Source: Breviolum minutum Mf 1.05b.01
Lineage: Eukaryota; Sar; Dinophyceae; Suessiales; Symbiodiniaceae
Direction: 5' to 3'
NCBI GenBank assembly: GCA_000507305.1
Contig: DF239043.1
Span: 1-64,000, forward strand
Length of the DNA: 64,000 nucleotides
Position numbers and translations under genes: made by a program. Every line of letters starts with the position of its first letter. Position 1 is the first letter of the stretch. Under the pieces are notes generated by a model that did no database searches, was not told where the DNA came from, and saw nothing but the letters and a program-made list of their open reading frames with translations. This document shows, one piece after another, positions 11,286 to 22,549 of the stretch.

Positions 11286-12095
11286 TTTTATCGTCCCTGT
11301 CACTGGCAAGCAAACATAAGCCCACATAAATCGACGTTTACATAGGCTGGGACGGTGTGGGTAAAATTTTGCCGCAACCATACCAGGTATTTCAGGAATG
11401 CGGCCTGTGAACCCATTGGAAAAAGAGTGTGGAATATAAGTCGGGTCAGGGATTTTCCCTTCAGAATAAAGTGCAGTTAGGGGGAATTAGGAACTTCCTA
11501 GGAACCACCTTCCGAGAAGGGTATTGGAACCTCAAGACTATGCTGAGATGATTTGTTACGCCAATCCTTGACAATACGACTGGATGCCTAGATGCAATTT
11601 GCCCACATTTTTTTCTTAGCTGCTAAGGGCGCAAAGTGAGCAGTGATAAAAATCCGGGTTCTTTGCTTTTACTAGGGGATGATTTATCACCTGCAGTTAT
11701 TTATATAGTTTTGTTTGAACCAAAGGAATAGGATCCCAACATAGAACCAATCAAATATAATCAAATAAGATGGACTGTCATGTCAGGGTCTTGTTGTCAC
11801 TGCACAATTAGCTATACCCACACCCCAAGTTGCAGTGGTGTTGTGTCTAGTTCTCCACGGATTTGTTGATACACCAAACTCCATAGAACAATGCAACTTG
11901 TTTCATGGATGTTGTTGTACTGAAAACTGCTGCTAAGGATATGGATTTTGTGTAAGAGAAGATGTGCATACAAGTATCAATGAATCTACAAAAATAAATA
12001 AGTCTTTCAATTTGGAAAAATAGGTATGGGTACACCCCACATGCAAATGTCCAACAAGTCTCTAAGAAGCGTGAAGCAACCCACCGAACACAAGC

Positions 12096-12268
12096 TCAAG
12101 GGTGATTCCAGGGACCCCCAATAGTTGGACCCCCTTATGGTAATCTTCCCATACTATTCCCATACCCTTCCCATCCCTTCCCATATCTTCAGGGATTCTT
12201 ATGGGAGTGGTATGGGAATAGTATGGGAAAGGGGTCCCATCATTGGGGGGTCCCTGAAAATCCCACTG
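12096..12268. repeat. Palindromic element, family P6 (AAGGGTGATTCCAGGGAC)
   Basis: TCAAGGGTGATTCCAGGGAC to GTCCCTGAAAATCCCACTG. Near-identical to 48071-48233 but with one more CCCTTCCCAT unit. Confidence 0.85.
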
Positions 12269-13020
12269 GCAAGCTTTATACACCTCGAAGTTTAACAGTT
12301 TGCCTGTGAAAATTATTGGGGCCCTAAAAACAAAGGCTTCACGCGCCTTACGTATTGTACTAAGTTCCAGCCAAATGTGCCTGACAACTGGAAATCCTCA
12401 TGCAACATTGCTGATCTTCGTAAAACACAAGGACAGAGTGTGAGAATAAGGAGATGACTTGGGGTGTTGATCCAGGCGCCTGATTTTTGTTGGGTCAGGG
12501 CCATGATGCTGATCTTTGAAACGAAGAAGAAGGCAAATATAGTTTGAAATATAGTCCGTTTTATTTCGAAATAGTTGCCAAATCTGCATGTGAATGTTGC
12601 TGTAGTTACTTGGACTTAATTGTTGTTGAATTGTTTTTCTATTTTGGCATTTGTACACTTTGAACACTAATTGAACAACATTAGATATCAAGCTCTTCAA
12701 TTTTGGTAGTGCAATCTTACCACCATTTTTGGGGTTTGGATTTGAAAAATCCATCAGCAGTTTTCACTTATGGTTTACTAGTTCAGGGTGAACCTCCAAA
12801 GACGGCATATGCGGACTGCTATCACAGGATGAGCGCACGAAACAAAAAAAACAATGGATACCGGAAACAAAAATAAAGTATCCCCCATTTCAAAAAGACT
12901 ACTGATACTGAGTATTAGAATGTACTATTCATTTTGAGAGATTGCCAGACTTTTGATGTGATTTGCGTTTTTAAACTTTAGACTTGGTTTTTGTTGTTTC
13001 TTGAGTCACTTTGCTCCCAG

Positions 13021-13100
13021 GCTATGACAGATATGTCTCCATTCCTTCGGCCATGTACTATGCAGCTTGGCACCACTGGGGACTGATAACTGGGGACGAC
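13021..13100 (+). CDS. Module A exon: pore helix
   Basis: Excellent acceptor (TTGTTGTTTCTTGAG...TTTGCTCCCAG|G). Twenty-six codons: YDRYVS, then IPSAMYYAAWHHWGLITGD. I-P-S-A-M-Y-Y is the standard start of a Kv-type pore helix; the filter position reads HHWGLITGDD rather than TVGYGD. A TGA follows two codons later, so a GC donor at 13101 (GAC|GCTTGAG) is proposed; a GA donor three bases earlier is also possible. Confidence 0.5.
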
Positions 13101-13781
13101 GCTTGAGGTTTGTTACGTCTCTAATCCCTCTTGACCTTGGGTTATAAAACACAATTTTTGATCAAGGTTGCTTGGAATCAAGTTAGCAACACACACAATA
13201 TCACACACTTATATATTGACATATACGATATTTGTTTTGTCAATGAGATGTTTATGCATTGTGTGGATACTGCAGCAAACACTTTAATGTACTGTCATGG
13301 AGTGTTGCATTTTGTTTTGAAACTGTTGATCCAATTGGCTACGAGGACATGGGAGCTCCAAAGTTTCATCATCTTTGTTTTGGCCGAGAAATTTGGGATA
13401 CGAACAACATGGTGTTTCACTCAATGGCTGAAACCTATATACAAGAATTTGACCTCAAGTATTAAACAATAAAAAACAGACGACACTTATTTTCCAATCA
13501 TCTATGACTTGAGGTCTTTTGTCAATGCTAAAAACAACGTTGATGTATACATTATAAGGATGCTTCCCCCTCCCAGTAGCAGTTGCCACCAGGAACATCA
13601 GTTTGGGGATACCTATCTATTAACCTTTGCATCATATGGTTGCTGGGAGGCGGAACATCCCCAATCTAAACAGATTGGGTCCCGTCGTGACCTTTGCAAA
13701 CGCCGGAATTTGAGGCTTTGATCGATTTCAATGGTTTCTTGGTCGGAAACAAGTGCGAATCCAGTTGTGATTTTGTTTCAA

Positions 13782-13877
13782 GGCGGTGGTTTCAAACACG
13801 TTTTATGTTCACCTCTACTTTGCAAAAGGATCCAAATTGACTAATATGTGTCAAATTGGGTTGAAACCACCAACTAG
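13782..13877. repeat. Palindromic element, family P1
   Basis: GGCGGTGGTTTCAAAC at the left and GTTGAAACCACCAACTAG at the right. Confidence 0.8.
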
Positions 13878-14147
13878 GGTTGCTTTATTCGTCTCAGATG
13901 GGAGAGGTTCCAACTGATAAGATATGTCGTATTTATTTACTTTGCAAACAAACAAACGCAGGAAATGGATGAATGAAATGTTGCTGATGGTTCAGGAATC
14001 TAGCGATCATCCTCACGGAAAGGATCTAGAAATCCCTATAAACGGTGCTTCAATGCCTTTCTATTTTTTTGTTGTTTGTTTTTCGTCTTTGGTTGAGATT
14101 TTTTTGGGATACTCCCCAAGCAAAAAATGTCCTATGGTCCTTTTTAT

Positions 14148-14270
14148 CTAGGTGGTGGTTTTATATACGTATATATATATACATAAGTAATATGGTGTAT
14201 TTTCACCCCCACTTGGGGAAGATTCCCATTTTGACTAATGTTTTTGAACTGGGCTGAAACCACCAACTAG
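14148..14270. repeat. Palindromic element, family P1, enlarged by a TA repeat
   Basis: Ends CTAGGTGGTGGTTTTATA and GGCTGAAACCACCAACTAG. A (TA) tract at about 14167-14186 sits inside the left half. Confidence 0.8.
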
Positions 14271-14591
14271 TTATGGTATTTCCTTAAGAATCCAAACCCC
14301 TCCCTGGAAAATGTTTTGAAGGTTCCAATCCCATCCTCAGAATATGATTCTGGGTTGTGTTCAAGTGCAATAATAGTAAGGCCAAGAATATCTTCCAAGG
14401 TATACGGAATTCATCTGTGAAAAGACTTCCAAAGTTGATGAAGTTTTCCGGGGTCGATGTAAAGATGAGATGGCTATCAGAATGGTATGGGTGCAACGTG
14501 ATATCATCATTCTCTAAAGATATATTTGATAGGAATCTAAGGTATAACCCCCCAGAAAAAAATTCAACCAGAAGTCAACTGTATTTTTTCT

Positions 14592-14690
14592 GGGTGGTGG
14601 CAACTCAAACATTTTTTATTTCACCCCGAAAATTGGGGAAGATTCCCATTTTGACTGATATTTTTCAAATGGGTTGAAACCACCAACTAG
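14592..14690. repeat. Palindromic element, family P1
   Basis: GGGTGGTGGCAACTCAAAC to GTTGAAACCACCAACTAG. The second P1 copy within 330 bases of the previous one. Confidence 0.8.
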
Positions 14691-14965
14691 TTTTCTTTAG
14701 ATGGTTGTGAATCTCAATCCCATACAATCTATGTATATATGGCATATATACCTACATTTAGTTGATATTAGGGTAAGTTGATACAATGCGTTCCCCTCAA
14801 GGCCTCTTGCAAAAAGGCGTTACTTTTTGCCTTTTAGGTGAATTTCCCAATGCCGACGAGTTCACGTCGCCCTTGGGTCGGCTCAATTCCATGGTGTCTT
14901 GGAGTGGGAAAAACAGACTATAGACCAATCACCACGGGGTTCCCCCCGCGTTTCCTTCATTCTTA

Positions 14966-15069
14966 ACCCATAGGATCCATGTATAGTATATTATATATAC
15001 CTACATTTGGTTGGTTGATTTTTATGGTAAATGTAGGTATATATACACCATACATGGATCCTATGGGTA
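14966..15069. repeat. Palindromic element, family P4 (CCCATAGGATCCATG ends)
   Basis: AACCCATAGGATCCATGTAT to ATACATGGATCCTATGGGTA, with inner arms ACCTACATTT / AAATGTAGGT. An almost perfect inverted repeat. Confidence 0.85.
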
Positions 15070-15523
15070 AGAGCTACAACCCCACAGTGTTAGGGCTTAG
15101 AACCGGCATGTTTCATGGGTTTTGGGGGTCCAAAGAACACTTTCATAAGATACCCTCCCCGAAAGTAAGAGCTCACCGCTGAACACTTACCATCTCAAAA
15201 GGACAGGTGTCTTCCATCCGGAAGTGTGCCAGATTGAAAATGCTATTTAATATCTTACCAACGGGTGAATATGAAGGAAATGGTTCATATGTGACAGGGG
15301 CCCTGCTCCAAACCTTTGTCGCTGAGATTAAAAGGAATGATATAGTTGATGAAGAAATCCTGCACCACATGGGATGTATGAAACCCTGTATGGGATATTT
15401 TACCAACCTCAACTGGTGAGTTAGCCGGATGTTTCCTTCGGTCCAGTATTGGCGAGATAATTTTGACATAGCATTCACGGGCCTCATCAGTTTCACCAAT
15501 ATGATTTTGTCCATCATCTAATA

Positions 15524-15640
15524 TGACAGGGGTCATTAAATTACCCATTTCGCAGGGATCAAACAATGGCAAATGTATGGTAATTTCCAGGGATCCTTTA
15601 CAAAGGGGATTGTTTGGGTTGGTAATATAATGACCCCTGT
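15524..15640. repeat. Palindromic element, family P8 (GACCCCTG ends)
   Basis: TGACAGGGGTCATTAAATTA to TTGGTAATATAATGACCCCTG. Confidence 0.75.
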
Positions 15641-16248
15641 ATGATTGTAACATTCTATTTTGATGGTTACTCACCATACGTTGTTCCAAGTGTAAATCTC
15701 TAATAGCGGATGGTCATTAACCCTTTTTAATGTCATTTCACGTACACCGCCAATAAACAAGATGCCAACAGTTCTTCATACAGTAAGCTGAGTGATGAAT
15801 ATACAGGTGCGCCACGAAAAAAACACCCTGCTTTTCATTATACTGATTAGTCAATAGGGATCCTTATAATGGTTTATTTTAATCACCATATAACATCGTA
15901 TAGCTGGGTAGTATAATCTCCTATATACCCTAAACAACCAGGTCTTTTTCTATTGCTCAGGTGTCGATTTGCCAGGGTTTCCTACAGAGATTTTTTTGGT
16001 TTGTCGTTGGATAGTCGACGTATAACATCGACCAAATGACCGTTGGAAAACGAGACTATAGGTATAAACCCCCTACCGTTTGGATGCCAGTCAAATTACA
16101 GTTGATTTGTTTCAGGGTTTTTGTTGGTCACTTGGGTCCCTTTGTGTAAGAATGGCAACATGTTTATACATCGCGAGACTGGGATACGCTTCATATCTGT
16201 GCAAATTGTGAAGAAATTGGGTCCTGCATGATGCCTTTTAGCACAAGA

Positions 16249-16415
16249 ATCACCCGCTTGGTTTCGGTTTGGGTTTTTTCCTATCCTTCCGGGACCCGCT
16301 CTCAACGGCCAAACGGCACCATCAACCGTTGTACTGAGGTGATTTGCTTGGTGGGTACCTATATCCTTAGCATTCCTGCAGGTGTTCTTGGGGCAGCTTT
16401 TCATGTATCTTGGAT
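16249..16415 (+). CDS. Module A exon: S6 helix
   Basis: The frame reads RCTEVIC, then LVGTYILSIPAGVLGAAF, then HVSWM. It aligns without gaps with the module B S6: I-C-L-V-G / I-M-L-L-G, S-I-P-A-G / T-V-P-M-G, G-A-A-F / A-S-A-F. The exon probably ends at a GC donor (GGAT|GCAAGG at 16416). The start is uncertain: AG at 16247-16248 gives the coordinate used, and an AG|G at 16339 is the alternative. A second frame over 16382-16528 is also open and reads plausibly, so the call rests on the S6 alignment. Confidence 0.5.
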
Positions 16416-17152
16416 GCAAGGGAGGGCGCTTTGAAGGCCGTGGATTCGAAGCCCTGCTTGAGTTGTTCAACGCCAAAAATTTGGGATACCTTGAAACTTT
16501 TCCCCAAGCAGTATTCCAGTCACCACAGGGATTATGAAGCATTTTTAGGCTCGGGAATCCCAAGTACTGAACCTTCATTTGTGACGATTGCATGCTGGGG
16601 CCTCGGGGGTAGACCGAAGGTATACCGATACCTGATTTTTGAAGTTGTTGATGCAGTTTTGGTGAAACACTTTCCCTGTCCCCTTGGAACAAGAAAACCA
16701 AATTCCAGAGCTTCATTTCGGCAGGTTCCAGCCGTTAGATTTTCGATAAATGTGGGATGGTGTGATACAGTGGACGCCAGGTTTCAGCACTCAATGATTC
16801 CTACCCTCGTGTTGAGGAGGTTCGGGCTATCAAATTTGCTGGCCAATAGTTGTTTGGTGCTTTGGCCGGTTGGTGGTTTTGAATATTCTATAGAGACATA
16901 TTCCCAAGATTCTCCATGTATACGAACACCCTTCCTAACGTTTTTTTTGGTTTCTAGACACCCAAACGGCCCATCCATTGACCAAACGTCCCTCAGGACG
17001 CCTTAAACACGAAATCCCCCAAAAAAAAACGTTTCCGCAGTTGATTCGGAACCGAGGACCATGTGACAAAGAATCACAACGCGTGTTCTACTTCTTGGGA
17101 ACGTCTCCAGGTGCTTTTTTTTTTTACTGCCCCTAATGTTCCACATGTTTGT

Positions 17153-17266
17153 TATACACTCTGGTGATTCCTAGCATAGATATGGAACATGGACCCAACT
17201 TGAAGATGTATTTCCTATTGAAAATGGGGATATTCCAGCCAGCTATGTTAGTTTACCAGAGGGTAC
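17153..17266. repeat. Palindromic element, family P3, long-loop subtype
   Basis: TATACACTCTGGTGATTCCT to GTTAGTTTACCAGAGGGTACA. It shares GATGTATTTCCTATTGAAAA with the copy at 25496. Confidence 0.7.
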
Positions 17267-17660
17267 ATCCCTTATGAATAGATATTTTGGCTCCCCAAAC
17301 AAGTTCTCAGTTTCGGCTTGTACGGCTTCATACCTCCTCAATCACCGGTGTTGAAAGATGTTGCAACAAGGATCCCAAGCCATTTCAGAAGGGATACCCG
17401 AGTTTGATTAGTTTTGATATTTGCAATCTCTGATTGTTGCTAAAATATTTATCTCTAGATTCTTTTTGGTTCGGGGTACCATGGGGGACCAGGGATATCC
17501 ATTCAACGCTGTATCAATAGATGCTGGAGTGGGAGGGTGGTGAAACAATGAGATGGGTGATGTTGGTGAAACTTGTAAACATTGATGGCTGAGGATGTGA
17601 CCCTGTAAAGAGAATAGTCCAGGTGGATTTAGAGAAATCCTCCCAACATGTCCAAACACA

Positions 17661-17776
17661 TGGATCATTGAATTGCCCATATTTGGAGGATCAAACGAGC
17701 AACAAATCTATGGTAGTTTTGAGGGGCTTCCAGTCAACAGTGCATGGTTTAGGTTGGGTAATAGAATGACCACGGT
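17661..17776. repeat. Palindromic element, family P8
   Basis: TGGATCATTGAATTGCCCAT to GGTTGGGTAATAGAATGACC. Confidence 0.65.
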
Positions 17777-18904
17777 AACGCATCAACAATTTGGTTCTTG
17801 AAAAGAAATGACATCAAATAAACTTCAGCGATGAATATGGTCAAATCACATTTTCCTTGTTGAACTCATGTAGAACTAGATGCAAATCAACATGGTTTCA
17901 ACAGAGATACACTTGTTGATGTTATAAGTAAAACAAATTCAATATATTCAATGCATAGATCGTTTGTTTCTTGATGTGTGTAGATCTGACTGTCAGTGTT
18001 TTGGGCAATCATGTTCGCCATAAAAGTTAAAGCAGCCGTTTGAATCCAATCTACTGAAACAAAACAACACCTATATGCCAGGTAATTCAAGCCGTGACCT
18101 GTTGATCCCCTATTTGGAGGTCACTTAACCTTTTAAAGGGTCACGGATCACCACCCCAAAAATGTCTTTGTCAAGTAGGTGTTGTTTTCAAACATTTGTT
18201 TTGCCCTGAAAAAAAATGCATGGGCAATGATTCTTTTTAACGAGCATATTACTCAGGTGGTTTGTTTTTTTTTGGTTTGGAATGAAAGCCAGTGGATCGT
18301 TGCAAAAAGCTCCCAGAAAAAAAAAACTTCACTGGCAAGGCCATGGAAGCAGCCAGAAGACCTTCCAAATTCTTCTCAGCGGTTCTGATTAGCTTAGTGG
18401 TTTCTTTGGTGACAATTCCTTTGTGGTGGGGCAAGTTTCAAATCTAGTGAAGTTTGAAGTTGAGTGAACTTTTTGTGGGTCATTTCCATGCCATGTGTTC
18501 ATGTTTTTGCGTGTTGCTGAAAGGCCGCAAAAAGAACATAGGAAAATATATTCCTTCGTTCTTAGCTGAAAGGTGGTCAACATTGAATGAACTTGAATGA
18601 TCAAAAGGGTTGGAAAACCAGGAATCAGTCGTGCATATAAAGATAACAAATCAAACTGGTGCAGAAAAAACGGATCTATATATCAAGTCAAAAGGCGCTT
18701 GGTGGATGTTGATGTGTCAAGTTATTTTTTTGGTCAGAGCTTTCCAAATTCTACCATAGTTTATCCAATTTGAATGAATGGGGGGGTCGGGTTGAAGTCC
18801 TTCTCAAACAGCACTTATTTCGATATTTTTTCTTGATCTACAGTTGGACCACTTTATTTTCATCCCTCTTTATTAATCACTTGAAGGAGTAAGCCCACCT
18901 CATT

Positions 18905-19008
18905 TACCCTCCCTGAAACCAACACATCCCTGAAAACTGGCACCTGGAAAAGGAGATTCCTATTGGAAAGCATCATTTTTAGGTGCTATGTTAGTTTACC
19001 GGAGTGTA
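18905..19008. repeat. Palindromic element, family P3
   Basis: TACCCTCCCTGAAACCAACA to TATGTTAGTTTACCGGAGTGT. Confidence 0.75.
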
Positions 19009-19254
19009 CGACTCCTTTATTTATCACAGTATTTATCACTTCTCCACAATTCTCCATTGGTAGGTTTTTTCGCTCTATGAATTTGTTGGGATCCTTTTTA
19101 TATAGAAACAACCGATCTTTGTTTTCTTCAACACAGAAAGTGCCACCTTGAACATCTCAATTAAAGTTGACCCTGGAGTTTGACTACATATTTTGCGCAA
19201 AGCAGCACCGCCGCAGTGATTGTTTTTGGATGTTGTTCTTGAAATGGACTGAAG

Positions 19255-19357
19255 GTGTTTCCCCGCAAGGTGTATGTCATAAACAGGACAGCAGATGAAA
19301 TCGCGTGGTTTTGCGATTACCCAGAATCATTACCCATATCCCAGCTAGCCGCTCGAG
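19255..19357 (+). CDS. Module B proposed exon 1, cytosolic N-terminal part
   Basis: An AG|G acceptor follows a T-rich tract (19216-19250), and the exon ends at AG|GTATGT. The 34 codons include VYVINRTADEIAWFCDYPES, a soluble sequence with no transmembrane stretch and no family I recognise. It ends with one base that pairs with the two-base start of the next exon. Its place in the channel gene rests on strand, position and phase only. The initiating ATG would be further upstream. Confidence 0.35.
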
Positions 19358-19447
19358 GTATGTTGGCTGACAGTGACAGTTTCCCGAACCAGCCAGTTAA
19401 ATACAGTATGACAATTTGATATCTATATATAAATATATATATACACA

Positions 19448-19551
19448 TTTCCTAGGCATCCGGTCATATTCTCAGCTGATGATTGGGGTGTCCAATCACC
19501 TCCTCAGCATTTGGGTTCCATTACCATTCTCAGAAGGTGAGCCAGGATCCC
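19448..19551. repeat. Palindromic element, family P13 (CCTAGGGATCC ends)
   Basis: TTTCCTAGGCATCCGGTCAT to CAGAAGGTGAGCCAGGATCC; right end shortened. Confidence 0.6.
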
Positions 19552-19861
19552 CACAAAAAGATGATGATATGCCAGTATGATTGTTTGACAAGATGACGAT
19601 ATTGTACATAAATTATCCTTAGCCCTAAACTACCAACGGCAAGTAGACTCAGGTTTTGTCCGCGGCCAATTTCATTTTCCTCACCAGCATCTATCAGATG
19701 CCCGTGAAGGAATTTGAAGAGCGAGGCCCTTTTCAATGCCACGTGTGTCATGGAAGGTTGTGAATTGAAAACAGTTTCACCAATTTTGGAAGCTGTTCAA
19801 TTCTAGGGATCAAACCGTTGAGTAGTTGAGTCATTAAACTCTTCAATTCTGTCGGACAGGT

Positions 19862-19972
19862 GTACCCTCCCTATAGTCTGAACGGTTCGCCCCTAGAAAT
19901 GGTGGGTTTCCAATAGGAATCTCCCTTTCCAGGGGTCTATTTTCAAGGGCTATGTTAGTTTCAGGGAGGGTA
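19862..19972. repeat. Palindromic element, family P3
   Basis: GTACCCTCCCTATAGTCTGA to GCTATGTTAGTTTCAGGGAG; in the intron after module B exon 1. Confidence 0.75.
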
Positions 19973-20393
19973 TTCAATTCAAACAAGTTGGTAGTCGAGA
20001 ATGTTTGTTTGCCTTGTTTGCAACCTAACATTGCAACATGACGGGCTTAAGAAAAAAAAACGTAAGTCTTCACGACATGTTGAACTGCTCACAGAATTTC
20101 CTGGATGCGAACTTTGATTATTTTCGGTCTCAGAGTGTGAGCTAAAAACCGACAATTCACTGATGACCCAGATTATAACATGATTACTTGGGGTGATTCT
20201 GTTTTAAATTGTGTTAAATGTTCACCCCAAAATGAAGCCATTTTGACAATGAGGTTTCAAATTGGTGTTCCAACCACACATTATAGATCACCTTTCTTTT
20301 GCAGTGACTCATCATCATTTGAAAACTTCACCAGGCCAAAAAAACAAAACACACATCCCAAAAAACCGGCAACAAAGTGACTCGACGAGTCAG

Positions 20394-20469
20394 GTCCAGG
20401 AGAGACCCAGCCACAAAACGGACCATCCTCCACAAGACTCGCAGATGTTGTGAATGGCCAAAATGCAGA
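20394..20469 (+). CDS. Module B proposed exon 2, linker before S1
   Basis: AG|G acceptor; 24 codons of polar sequence (TQPQNGPSSTRLADVVNGQN); donor GT at 20470. It begins with two bases completing the codon left by exon 1 and ends with two bases completed by exon 3. The acceptor lacks a strong pyrimidine tract. A hydrophobic FFIIILV reading at about 20508-20530 could be the missing first half of S1, but I could not place it in frame. Confidence 0.3.
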
Positions 20470-20573
20470 GTTTCCTAATAGATGTCCCTTTTTCGTGGTT
20501 AGTTTTTTTCATCATCATCCTTGTTGGTGGCGAAACAGAATGATGGGTTTTTTGAACCTCCACCTGTTTTTAG

Positions 20574-20684
20574 TGTTGTATTTTCGTTGGAGACAAAGGC
20601 AAACGGCTTCAACCCTGAAAGGCTATGCTTATATGCCTGGTTCATGGCAGAGATCCTTGAACCTCGGCACGACTTCACCCAATG
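20574..20684 (+). CDS. Module B exon 3: end of S1, S1-S2 loop and S2
   Basis: The acceptor follows a good pyrimidine tract (CCTGTTTTTAG|T). Thirty-six codons begin VVFSLETKANGF, matching the end of Kv-type S1, which usually closes as F-x-LET. They continue into LCLYAWFMAEILEP, an S2 whose A-E acidic pair sits where S2 carries its conserved glutamate. The proposed donor is GA (ATG|GAAAAAT at 20685), giving the phase needed for the S3 exon. A GT at 20704 is a possible alternative donor; it lies in the first bases of a palindromic element (20703-20821). Confidence 0.6.
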
Positions 20685-20702
20685 GAAAAATGTCGGGGAA
20701 CC

Positions 20703-20821
20703 TGTAACCCATGAGATCAATGGGACGCACGGTATATTCAACCTACATTTTACCCACAAAAATAATCAAACTGAGTTTAAACAAATATACGTATAACATT
20801 GAGGGATTGATCCTATAGGTA
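20703..20821. repeat. Diverged palindromic element, family P4
   Basis: TGTAACCCATGAGATCAATG to TTGATCCTATAGGTA with CAACCTACATTTTACC inside. It starts 18 bases after the proposed donor of module B exon 3. Confidence 0.55.
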
Positions 20822-21221
20822 AAGTAAATCACCCGTCCTTCAACAAAAATTCAGGTAGGTGAAATTAGACTCAAAAATTTGCTCAGATACCTTAGTTGGT
20901 GATCGGCCCAAAACATTCATGGCAAACTAGACCCAGATGCAATGAATGCATATATTGTGCAGAAGATTTACCTACTACCATGGGAACCCACAACCTGCAT
21001 TTTTTAGGGGTTATAAGTTATAACATTTATAACTTATAACTTATAATCCATGTATTTTTGGGGCTGAAAGCCGTGGTTTTTCATTGGTATGGGGGTCCGA
21101 AGGTACATTGACAATAAGAATTCCAACCAAACATGTACTTAGGTAAATCTTCCATACCTTCTGCGAATATATTTGGGAGGACTAGAGGTTTTGCTTGGCA
21201 AGAAAGCATTCCAGAAGCATC

Positions 21222-21338
21222 CACTTGGAGGATCGTCCCAGTTAGTAAGTGGTTAGTCTACCCCCATCTATAAGCCATTTAGGCCATTTGGAAGGGGACA
21301 ACCCTACTTAGGGGACTTACTAACCATGTTATTACCAC
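21222..21338. repeat. Repeat family P7 (CTTGGAGGATCATCCCA)
   Basis: CACTTGGAGGATCGTCCCA, then TTAGGCCATTTGGAAGGGGA and GGGGACTTACTAACCATG. The last part is inverse to 24669-24742. Confidence 0.65.
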
Positions 21339-21377
21339 GTCGCTTTTTGAAAAGTCGCGATTCAATGGTTAATTGGT

Positions 21378-21490
21378 GGCTTTGGGGCCCGGTCGTTTGG
21401 GATTCCAGGGATATATCCCCTAAGAATCCTAATTCCTTTCATTTTCGGGGACCCTATAGGAAGTCAAACCACCAGGCCCGAAACCATTAG
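21378..21490. repeat. Palindromic element, family P12 (TTTGGGGCCCGG)
   Basis: GGCTTTGGGGCCCGGTCGTT to ACCACCAGGCCCGAAACC; its centre matches the 48501 copy in reverse. Ends 10 bases before module B exon 4. Confidence 0.7.
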
Positions 21491-21500
21491 TTGATTCAAG

Positions 21501-21589
21501 GATTGCACCATGTCGCTATTTCGACATCCTGCTGGCCGCACCTTTCTGCTATTTCTGGGCTTCCAAGCTCTTACGTTCTGCGTTTCTCG
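21501..21589 (+). CDS. Module B exon 4: S3 helix
   Basis: AG|G acceptor at 21499-21500 and GT donor at 21590. The 29 codons contain YFDILLAAPFCYFW, which fits the S3 pattern of voltage-gated channels: an aspartate early in a hydrophobic helix with a proline, as in D-x-L-A-x-x-P-F. LLRS follows. It starts with one base and ends with one base, matching the proposed exons on both sides. A palindromic repeat (21378-21490) ends just upstream. Confidence 0.6.
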
Positions 21590-21958
21590 GTGAAAGATAG
21601 ATTTCTTCAGCAGAGGTTGGCTGAGGTTGGTGAATTTGACTAGGAGATGGAATTGGAAAAGGTATTTGCCTTTCAAATACTGCGTTTGTTGGATATTTGA
21701 TATTTTGTGTTAAATTGAAAGGGGTGTTTTTAAAAAAAAATGCCTTTGAATTAGAAACACATTCAAAACCAACCAACTATTGTTTGATTTTTTTTCCTGA
21801 CATTGGGTCCTAATGAATACCCCCTACGTCCTCTACTTGGATGATCCTGGGTGTTAGGTAAGCGAAGTAAAAGAGGTGCACCCCTAAAATTTAACAAATG
21901 GATACCCAAAAAGGTAGTGAATAGTAAGGGAATTTCTTTGACGGCTTAGGTTGGTGAA

Positions 21959-22067
21959 ATATTGTTAATTCAAAAAATCCCGCACCACTTGATGTATAGC
22001 AGATATCTAAGTTTTGTCAGGGTTCTATACATCCCAGGTGGGGCCCGATTTCTTCCATCAACAGTAT
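21959..22067. repeat. Palindromic element, family P2
   Basis: ATATTGTTAATTCAAAAAAT to GATTTCTTCCATCAACAGTA; lies in the intron between module B exons 4 and 5. Confidence 0.7.
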
Positions 22068-22298
22068 AATAACCCAGATGAATGGATACCCCTGATAATT
22101 TGAAATCGGAGTTAGTTTTTTGCACGGCGTACCATTTTATTGTTGTGGTTTCAGTATGTAAAAGTATACAGGTTCATGGTTGAACTGGAAACATTTTGGT
22201 GGATGGGAATGCCTACTTTAAGCTATCAACAGTATGAAGGATGAACGCAGCAGGATATATGGAGAATAACGGTTTGGGAGGAAAAATATGTAAGCCAG

Positions 22299-22428
22299 GT
22301 GTTGGCATTTCTGTTCGGCAGATGTCGAGGAAAGGACTTGATCTTCGTGAAAATATCAAAAATGTTAAAGCAGCAGCACTGTGTGGTTCCAACATCAAGG
22401 TTGCAGATTTGTCCCGTGTACATTTTCG
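22299..22428 (+). CDS. Module B exon 5: S3-S4 loop and voltage-sensor (S4) region
   Basis: AG|G acceptor; 42 codons; GA donor at 22429 (TTTTCG|GAAGGA). The sequence is rich in spaced basic residues (VRQMSRKGLDLRENIK, then IKVADLSRVHF). With the next exon (R-DLRRY) it gives K, R, R, R, R at roughly three-to-four residue spacing, as expected for an S4 helix. The basic spacing is less regular than in classical Kv channels. A GT donor at 22399 would end the exon earlier but breaks the phase with exon 6. Confidence 0.45.
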
Positions 22429-22549
22429 GAAGGAAACAAGCCGGCACAGATGGTACCAAGCCGCATCTAAATATTGGTGAATCCGAGGTTTGGTGGCTTG
22501 ATTCAGGGCCAAATCTACAACCCTGAATTATTTAGGGATTATAACGACC

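Larger units (their letters stand above)
13101..16240. other. Stretch without a recognised gene (module A intron)
   Basis: Three P1 elements, one P4 and one P8, with AT-rich sequence between. The open frame at 13131-13472 shows no motif. Confidence 0.5.
16416..19254. other. Stretch between modules A and B
   Basis: A GC-richer zone at 16416-16850 is open on both strands. One + reading ends SYPRVEEVRAIKFAGQ and stop at 16847-16849. It is not called because its exons would need a 19-base intron. Repeats P3 and P8 follow. Confidence 0.4.

Noticed and set aside
13131-13472. 113-codon + frame
   Set aside because: No motif; AT-rich; directly follows the pore exon donor, so more likely intron.
16096-16716. 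206-codon minus-strand frame
   Set aside because: It is the antisense of the S6 reading at about 16340 and of other open + frames. No motif of its own.
16382-16849. Alternative + reading as a chain of three exons ending at a stop (GRGFEALLELFNAKNLGYLE … KFAGQ)
   Set aside because: It competes with the S6 frame, which aligns without gaps to two other S6 helices, and it would need a 19-base intron. Kept only as a note in the intergenic entry.
17101-17140. Poly-T run with a downstream tract as polyadenylation or retroposon tail
   Set aside because: No target duplications or linked element; simple homopolymer.
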